From: Elmis aenea | Taxonomy: Eukaryota; Arthropoda; Insecta; Coleoptera; Elmidae | Assembly (NCBI GenBank): GCA_947652605.1 | Contig: OX393576.1 | Location: forward strand, 58,938,966-59,002,965 | DNA: 64,000 nt | Direction of reading: 5' to 3' | The notes under the pieces: generated by a model | What the model was told of the DNA's origin: nothing | What the model saw: only the letters and a program-made list of their open reading frames with translations | Databases searched by the model: none | Part shown: positions 58,041-64,000 of the stretch, in pieces | Layout of the letters: every line of letters begins with the position of its first letter | Position numbering within the stretch: the first letter of the stretch is position 1 | Made by a program: the position numbers and the translations under genes

Positions 58041-59041
58041 AGTATTAGTTTTTTTACATTGATTTGCTTTTTATTGATTTTAATTAAATGTAAAAAGAGG
58101 TGAGAATGTTACACGTTTCGGATTTTTTTTTGTTGTAGCACCAAGAGTACCTAGTTATTTCAGAGTAATGAAATTAATACAGAATTATAGCTGTTTATCT
58201 CCTCCTTCAATTTCTGTGCTAAATAACTTAGGCATATCTTCAAAAGTGAGGGATGGTAGTTTTTTTTTCACATTCACACCCCAATTGGTGGGATGAGAGT
58301 GGACGGTGGATTTAATTAATTATTCTGGCTATGAAACTGCTCCTGTAACATTTTCGCTCCACTTACTATTGAACTCAGCATGTTGGAATTGCCATTTCAT
58401 CAAAAATTTGGTCTAAAAGCTCAGTTTTTTAATCATAATTAGGAATTTTATAACGAACCAAGCTCGGTTTTATAAAATATTTATTTAAATATAAATGAAC
58501 ATAAATAAGAATAAGGAACACTTAAAAAAAACATCTTTTAAGTCACTTTTTTATGTCTATAAGGAACTCTTTTTCCTCAATTTTTGAGCAAAATTTTTTT
58601 AATTATGCGTTTTTTTGGGTACCATAACTCATCCTTAACGGTTAACCAGTTCCAAAATTTACCACTTTAACACAAAACGCTGACCTGATATTTTTTATCG
58701 TCTATAGGGTAAAGATTGGTACCTACTTTTCGGCGGTCGATCGAAGGGACCCTTTTTTCTGTTTGATATCTTCGATTGATGCATTAAATTAGTCTTCGGT
58801 CCAATTTTTGTAGACTGTACCACAAACTTTTTTGATGTACTTGCTTACCATCACTCAAAACGACTAATTTTGGCTGAAAAAACATCATAAAAACAAAAAC
58901 TTTGTGTCATATTCTCACCCTATCAACTCAAGTTTTTTAAATAAAATTTCATCGAGAACCCAAACTATAAGTAATATCAACAATACTCGAAACGGTCGAA
59001 AGTATGATCGTAGTGAAAATTAGGAACAACAAAAAATACAC
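58041..59041. other. AT-rich spacer
   Basis: Nothing recognised. Confidence 0.4.
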
Positions 59042-59355
59042 TTACATTCTCATCCCGTCAGTTACATTCTCGTCCCGTCAGTTACATTCTCGTCCCGTCA
59101 GTTACATTCTCACCCGTCAGTTACATTCTCGTCCCGTCAGTTGTATTCTTACCCGTCAGTTACATTCTCATCCCGTCAGTTACATTCTCACCCCGTCAGT
59201 TACATTCTCGTCCCGTCAGTTACATTCTCGTCCCGTCAGTTACATTCTCACCCCGTCAGTTACATTTTCGTCCCGTCAGTTACATTCTCATCCCGTCAGT
59301 TTCATTTTCATCCCGTCAGTTACATTATCATCCTGTCAGTTACATTCTCAACTCG
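59042..59355 (+). repeat. Minisatellite, 20-bp unit, 15 full copies
   Basis: Unit TTACATTCTCGTCCCGTCAG. Fifteen units and a partial sixteenth; two units are 19 bp and several differ by one or two bases, mostly at the tenth and eleventh positions. Long ORFs across it (HSRPVSYIL repeats) arise from the repeat and are not evidence for a gene. Confidence 0.97.
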
Positions 59356-59363
59356 TTTTACGT

Positions 59364-59560
59364 ATGAGGTTTTCACTTAAAGAATATGCTGATATGCGTC
59401 TTGTTTTGGGAAGAAATGGTAATTCTGCACAGGAAATTAGAGTTTATCGTAGAATAATACATATTTGAAACCAATATTATTGCTAATGGCATAATCGTAT
59501 TGCCAACGCAGGAATATTAACCTGATAGGCTAATGTTACAATAATGCAAGATATCTTAGC
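59364..59560 (+). pseudogene. HTH-leader fragment of an insect transposon
   Basis: Directly after the minisatellite an open stretch reads MRFSLKEYADMRLVLGRNG and NSAQEIRVYRR, then stops at 59468. Beyond it, out of frame, NIIANGIIVLP and ANAGILT remains follow. The pattern (F/Y)..EEYADM..VYG...GNA.EA.R.Y..RFP is the leader found in front of an insect transposon-associated ORF; I believe it corresponds to Pfam DUF4817, from memory. Decayed and short. Confidence 0.55.
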
Positions 59561-60600
59561 GTTTTACCTAAATTATGAGAGGATAAATAATACAACATGT
59601 AGGCTAAAGTAGTCAGTATTTTTTATTGTTACTAATTTTATATTTAATTCTACGTGCCATTCATTTCTTACAATTGTTTATAAAAATGTAATCCTCAACG
59701 GTGTTTTATAAAAATTAAAATTAATATTTCTCATCTAAAATATGTCGACATCATAATTAATGTAAAATTTTACTGCCATTTCGATGCAAATCTACTCGTT
59801 TAAGTTTAAATATCAAGGTTTTATTTAATATCACATTTAGCTTGAGTATTTCCTTTTGACTCCGAGATCAAGACACTTCCAGCTTTATTTAGGAAACAAA
59901 ATTTGACGAAAAGTGAGCGTCTGATGTTTACATCTAATCACGTTTAATTAGTATCAAGTAACTGGAGCTGACATTCACAATAATGTTATTTCAGCAGCAC
60001 GTTAGCTGCTAGGCATGTATTCTGCAGTAATTGCTGCATGTTAACATAAATACCTAACCTTATGTACTGTATAATCAAAACCTTTGCACGGGGATTTCGC
60101 AACAATGCAGATATGTAAACAACTAAACTGAATGACAGTCTGACTCAGCTTGAAGATATTTGTGTAAAACAACCGTTAACATGATTTTTTTTTGTACGAG
60201 AAGTACCGTTTGGAACAAGTATGTTTTTGTTGCATATTGCGGTATTTAAAATATTTCATTTATTATTGATTTAAAATTGTTCACTGTGTACTTCAGTACC
60301 TAACATAAATAAATGTAATTAAAAATCAATTTTTAAGATGTATCTCTTGTAGAAATGCTAAAACCAGTTTTAATTCTTGTTTCTTTGCCAATCATGTAAG
60401 TTTACTTTTTAAAGACTACTGGCTTTAAGACGAGAGTCTCGAAAGCGGTCAAGCATTTCTTTAACAGATTCTTTATTAAAAAAATTAAGTGCGTTTCAAA
60501 GAAATGTATTCATTAATCACTCCAATAATTTAAACACAATAATTCGTCAATCAATTTTGCTAAATATTTTTGTCAAAAAATAACCCAAATAAATTTTCAG
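59561..60600. other. AT-rich spacer
   Basis: Nothing recognised. Confidence 0.4.
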
Positions 60601-60693
60601 ATTAAACCGAAGAGCAATAGAGGCTGCATCATGGATTTAAGCGTCATGGACCAACTTTACTTTGCCATTTGCCCCTTCATCTTGATTATGTAG
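60601..60693 (+). other. Candidate non-coding or 5' exon with a 20-codon ORF
   Basis: A 93-bp segment between AACCCAAATAAATTTTCAG and GTAAGTT, both good splice consensus. The only ORF (60631-60693) reads MDLSVMDQLYFAICPFILIM and its TAG is the last codon of the segment; all other frames are closed, so it cannot be an internal coding exon. It would fit a 5' untranslated exon, an upstream ORF, or a long non-coding RNA. Confidence 0.3.
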
Positions 60694-61199
60694 GTAAGTT
60701 CATTTTTTATTTTCAAAATAATGAAGCGAAAACAAGACAATTTTGTTGCTTATTTTTCTTCGTTTTTTTTAACATTATTTTGTTTAAAAAAAAATCCTAA
60801 TCAGCATGGTAAATAATTATTGTCTTTGTCCCTTTTTCCTTGTTTTGACGTTTCATAACAATTTTTTTTTTAATTTCACAAAACAGCCACTTTCTCTGTT
60901 TTATGGTGATTTAGAAAAAGGTTAATTAATAATATTTATATTTCGTTAACAAAAGCAGGTATTCATTAATATGTTGAGAATGCATTAACATTGTTTACTT
61001 CTTAGCAAACATTTTTAGAATATTTTTCTCAGTTAAGTAATAAAATACACTACCTAATACATTTAATCCCTTATATGGCAAACAAGAATGTGCAACCAAA
61101 TTTTCGTAACCAAATATAAGTTTTCATAGTTTTTAAAAAACATCAAAAAATCTGTTTACTTAATAGAAGCCATTAACGCACGTAAAGGGCCCTCGTTGC
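60694..61199. other. AT-rich spacer
   Basis: Nothing recognised. Confidence 0.4.
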
Positions 61200-61275
61200 A
61201 GATGTAACCAATGCGTTCGTTTGACAAGTTAAGTTAGTTCTTGGTTGGGTGACCGTGCACGGATGGCATAGCTGT
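61200..61275 (+). mobile_element. 5S-rRNA-like fragment, possible SINE3 piece
   Basis: AAGTTAAGTTAGTTCTTGGT then TGGGTGACCGTGCACGG resembles the 3' half of 5S rRNA (GTTAGTACTTGGATGGGTGA, CCG). Too diverged for a functional gene; either a 5S pseudogene or part of a 5S-derived SINE. A hAT starts ten bases further. Confidence 0.4.
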
Positions 61276-61284
61276 TTTTTTAGC

Positions 61285-61839
61285 CAGGGGTTTGGAGCAG
61301 TCCAATTTATTAGTTGCTCCGCTCCAGCTCCGCTCCGGCATCAAGATGTCTGCTCCAGCTCCGCTCCGCGCTCCAAATATTAATAAAATAAGTTTTTTTA
61401 TTTAAAAATTTGTTTTTTAAAATAAAGCTAAAATTTTATGAGATATGTGGAAATGGACCAAAAATTACAATATTTGACCCTAAGAAACAAGTGAAGTTAA
61501 ATAAATGAACAAATTATTGATCTTCAAAAGTTAAAAAAAGGAAAAAAAGTTCTCTAAAATTTTTCAAAATTCAAATACAAAATAATGAAAATTAATATTC
61601 AGAAAAGTTACATTACCTATAATAATTTTACTTACTTCAAAATAATCAAATTTAGTTTATTTATAATTTTATTAAATACTATACCCATGAGAATAATTCA
61701 TTAAAAAAAGTATTATAATAGTAAAGTGGAGCAGTGGAGCAATCTAAATTATTTGCTCCGGGCTCCGCTCCCGCTCCGGGCAAAAACCCATTGCTCCACT
61801 GCTCCGCGCTCCAGCTCCGCGCTCCGCTCCAAACCCCTG
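61285..61839 (-). mobile_element. Short hAT with GGAGC-array ends (copy 2)
   Basis: Ends CAGGGGTTTGGAGC and its complement, orientation opposite to the copy at 39975, as shown by the GGGTTTTTGCCCGGAGC block on the minus strand. Subterminal GCTCC units are numerous on both sides. Target duplication imperfect: TTTTTTAGC against TTTTTTACC. 555 bp, AT-rich non-coding centre. Confidence 0.88.
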
Positions 61840-61848
61840 TTTTTTACC

Positions 61849-62239
61849 CTTCAATAATTTCAATTTATTCATAAATACCTACCTATTTCCCTTTTGTGTT
61901 AAATCTTTAATTAAATCCCATGAATAGTAATTACCTGCTTCCAAGGAAAAAGGAATAAAGACAATTATTACTATGCCGATTAGGCATTTTTCAAAATAAA
62001 ATATTTGACTTTGCCATTTTTAACAATTGTTTCAAAAAAGTGCTTAGCGTTATAAATTGTCGAATTCAGAATAAAATGCTTTACAAATTGGCGTTAAAAT
62101 CAGATACAGCGTCCATAAGAAAAAACTGACCTGATGATGGTTTAAAAAAAGCGAAACGTCGCATAGAAAATATAATTGGGGATTCTGCTTCCTTGTAAAA
62201 AGTGACCATGAACAAGTTTTAATTTAAATGAAATTCGAC
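61849..62239. other. AT-rich spacer
   Basis: Nothing recognised. Confidence 0.4.
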
Positions 62240-62445
62240 GTCAAATGAAAAAGTTACGGGCAAAAAACAAAAATCCACTTTTTTACTTTTTCCTCTATAT
62301 CTCAAAAACCAAAAAAGCTAGACAAGTTCTGTTTGCGTCAAATTATTAAGCACCTGAATATACAACTTTGCCCTAATTTAACCGAAGTCGTAACTCTTAC
62401 CGGTTACTAGATCCCTATAGTGGCCCTCGAAAAACGAGAACCCTG
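62240..62445. mobile_element. Right half of a CAGGGTG-type palindromic element
   Basis: Ends GAGATCCC-like block (ACTAGATCCCTATAGTGGCC) and AACCCTG before TATA, as at the right end of 4671-5376. The left half is not present nearby. Left boundary approximate. Confidence 0.55.
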
Positions 62446-62449
62446 TATA

Positions 62450-63073
62450 TGGGTAAAACTTAATTACATCCAACACACAATATTTATGGGTAATATGAAG
62501 TTGAAAAATGTTGCATGTTGTACAACACACCGCTGTAGATGGCCGTCACATTTACAGCCAATGCGTGACGATTAAATTATGGCGATAATTAAAAATCTAG
62601 TTATCTGTCTGCTCGAAATTATTAAATTGAGCAATCAAGCTAAAAAATGGCGCACTCTTAACCGTAACTCCCGTGTTGCACAAAGCTACGCGACAAAACA
62701 GTAAATTTTCTCTTGACAATTATTTTCATTTTATGTCGAGCTGTAAGCGATTGTATTTAAAACGAGTTCCAGTAAAATCGAACGCCATATAAAAGCACAG
62801 GAAGAGAGAAAAACGTTAAAAGACACACTGCACCGATGTTCTCGTAAATAAAGTTAAATCTAATTTCAACCTCCAGGATGTTAAATTAGCGACGTTTTCG
62901 AAAAATGAAACATCTGCTACGTGACTCGTCGAAAATCGTGAAAAACAAGCAATGAAATTTGTATTCAGTGTTTATTAGGAGCATTTTTTACACGGACGAC
63001 TTCGTTTACAACAAATTACTTAGAAGCAATTTAGTGAACCAGAACTTGATTTTATCAAGCGGAAAATTTGACC
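62450..63073. other. Upstream region of the small ORF
   Basis: Less AT-biased than average, with a TATA-like site; otherwise no repeat or gene recognised. Confidence 0.35.
62788..62795 (+). promoter_or_regulatory. TATA-box-like site
   Basis: TATAAAAG about 280 bases before the small ORF at 63074. Several ATG codons with short ORFs lie between, so a link is uncertain unless an intron removes them. Confidence 0.25.
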
Positions 63074-63244
63074 ATGGACCGTCACACTTACACAAAAAAT
63101 AACTACACAAAGTTAACGTGCATCTTGGAATTTTTATTTATCATTCTGTTCATTGTTGCTTTACCTACTCAACCGGAGCTGGACGTACACCTGAAACAAA
63201 AAGTTAAAAAAAGGACGTTTTTGTTCGGAGTCTGTGATTTATAG
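63074..63244 (+). CDS. Small ORF with signal or anchor segment and dibasic site
   Basis: Fifty-six codons. The start lies in GACCATGG, a strong context (A at -3, G at +4). The protein begins MDRHTYTKNNYTKLTC, then a hydrophobic segment ILEFLFIILFIVAL (residues 17-30), then PTQPELDVHLKQKV, a basic KKR at 45-47 and a short tail TFLFGVCDL. That layout suits either a small secreted precursor cut after KKR or the first exon of a type II membrane protein. No family is recognised. The tail has one of only two cysteines. There is no supporting downstream exon or clear polyadenylation signal next to it. Confidence 0.35.
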   Translation: MDRHTYTKNNYTKLTCILEFLFIILFIVALPTQPELDVHLKQKVKKRTFLFGVCDL

Positions 63245-63714
63245 TCTAGACTTCATACACATGTGTAATAATTGAATTATTATAGTATTGAGTACAATTC
63301 TTAAATTCTCATATTCTACGTGCTTCGCACTTTATAACCGTTTTCATGTTCAGTATTGCACAGACATATGGACAGTTATTATGAAAATGGTCTAAGTTTA
63401 TTATTCTTTATATAGAGATTTTCAGGGCTTGCATTTCAGTCGATTTAAAAGTACTAAATAATAAAGTCCGCTAAATTTGCCTACGATTCTGTAAATTTAA
63501 ATATACGTAAAATTGTTTAGGAAGTACCTAGGTAACCTTATTTTAATTCATTAAACCAATATTTTTGTTTTTGGGTCATATTTGGACATACACAATTTCC
63601 TAGTAATTGAATTGTAAATATCAATAATTTTTAATTATCTCAATTTAAATTTTAGTCGAGTTACGCTATGATTTAAAACAGCTTTATTTATAATTTAGAA
63701 TAAGAAACAAAATA
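63245..63714. other. AT-rich spacer
   Basis: Nothing recognised. Confidence 0.4.
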
Positions 63715-64000
63715 CAGTGGAGTCTCTATAGCGTGAACATCCCATAATGTGTGAATCGACAAAACATGAACACGATCGGTTTAGTATTGTGGCATATTCC
63801 AAAACCTGAACAACAGAATAATTCTTACTGCAAAACGTGAACAACTTATGAAGAAAGCAGTTGTAAATGTAAATAATCAGTTACCTACTCTATTTGCAAA
63901 AAAAAACCGTGTCTAGATTTGTTTAAACTTGTTTAATATCAATCTAAACTTTGACCAAGCGTGTTGCATGTATTATAGTAATTTCTAGTGATGACGGCGT
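63715..64000 (+). mobile_element. Left end of a pogo-like element, runs off the window
   Basis: After TA, CAGTGGAGTCTCTATAGCGT then GAACATC, with repeated GTGAAC/GTGAATC/CTGAACAA units. Tandem variants of a TAACGTGAACA-like motif next to a CAGT start are typical of pogo/Tigger-like ends. The body and right end lie outside the window. Confidence 0.5.

Noticed and set aside
59042..59355. CRISPR array
   Set aside because: Units are contiguous with no unique spacers; it is a tandem repeat in a eukaryotic genome.
59004..59468. 154-codon ORF across the minisatellite with HSRPVSYIL repeats
   Set aside because: The reading frame is open because the 20-bp unit lacks stops; a second frame is equally open. 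Only the last 34 codons, after the array, resemble a protein.
61200..61275. Functional 5S rRNA gene
   Set aside because: Only part of the 3' half is similar and it is diverged; no full-length 5S.

Overview
The window looks like AT-rich intergenic or intronic DNA from an insect. This rests on the company the elements keep: jockey-type and other APE-type LINEs, mariner, piggyBac, many hATs, a Helitron and a tRNA-derived SINE, in a strongly AT-biased background. The order cannot be fixed from the sequence; a beetle or hemipteran would both fit. I recognise no intact host gene. Nearly all recognisable protein homology is to transposable elements or to a dead C2H2 zinc-finger gene.

Layout. 0.5-3.6 kb is a nest: an old hAT (477-3593) holds a short TAA-flanked MITE (791-2100), which holds a second hAT (923-2020), which holds a TA-flanked palindrome (1185-1874); a Helitron sits beside the nest in the same outer hAT. 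4.7-8.9 kb has a palindrome, a LINE 3' half and two hAT pieces. 9.8-14.8 kb is a minus-strand LINE split cleanly by a piggyBac at TTAA, then another palindrome. 17-22 kb has two palindromes, a jockey scrap and a hAT with transposase remains. 23-31 kb has three LINE copies and a mariner. 32.7-34.1 kb is a zinc-finger pseudogene hit by a SINE and a MITE. 34-41 kb has mariner and jockey fragments, a 1.2 kb palindrome and a hAT within a hAT. 42-53 kb has several palindromes, a hAT transposase remnant and two mariners. 55-62 kb has a solo LTR, a second piggyBac, a 20-bp minisatellite and another hAT.

The main recurring theme is a set of long, nearly perfect palindromic elements flanked by TA (often TATA) whose outer ends share CAGGGTG or a variant. 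At least six different bodies carry this terminus, which suggests several non-autonomous families using one or a few related transposases of the Tc1/mariner type. No transposase for them is recognisable in the window.

Possible host sequence is limited to weak candidates: two splice-flanked open segments (28933-29030, 49360-49639), a splice-flanked segment with a 20-codon ORF (60601-60693), and two small ORFs with N-terminal hydrophobic segments (63074-63244 plus strand, with a good start context; 54304-54489 minus strand). All boundaries of decayed copies without target-site duplications are approximate.
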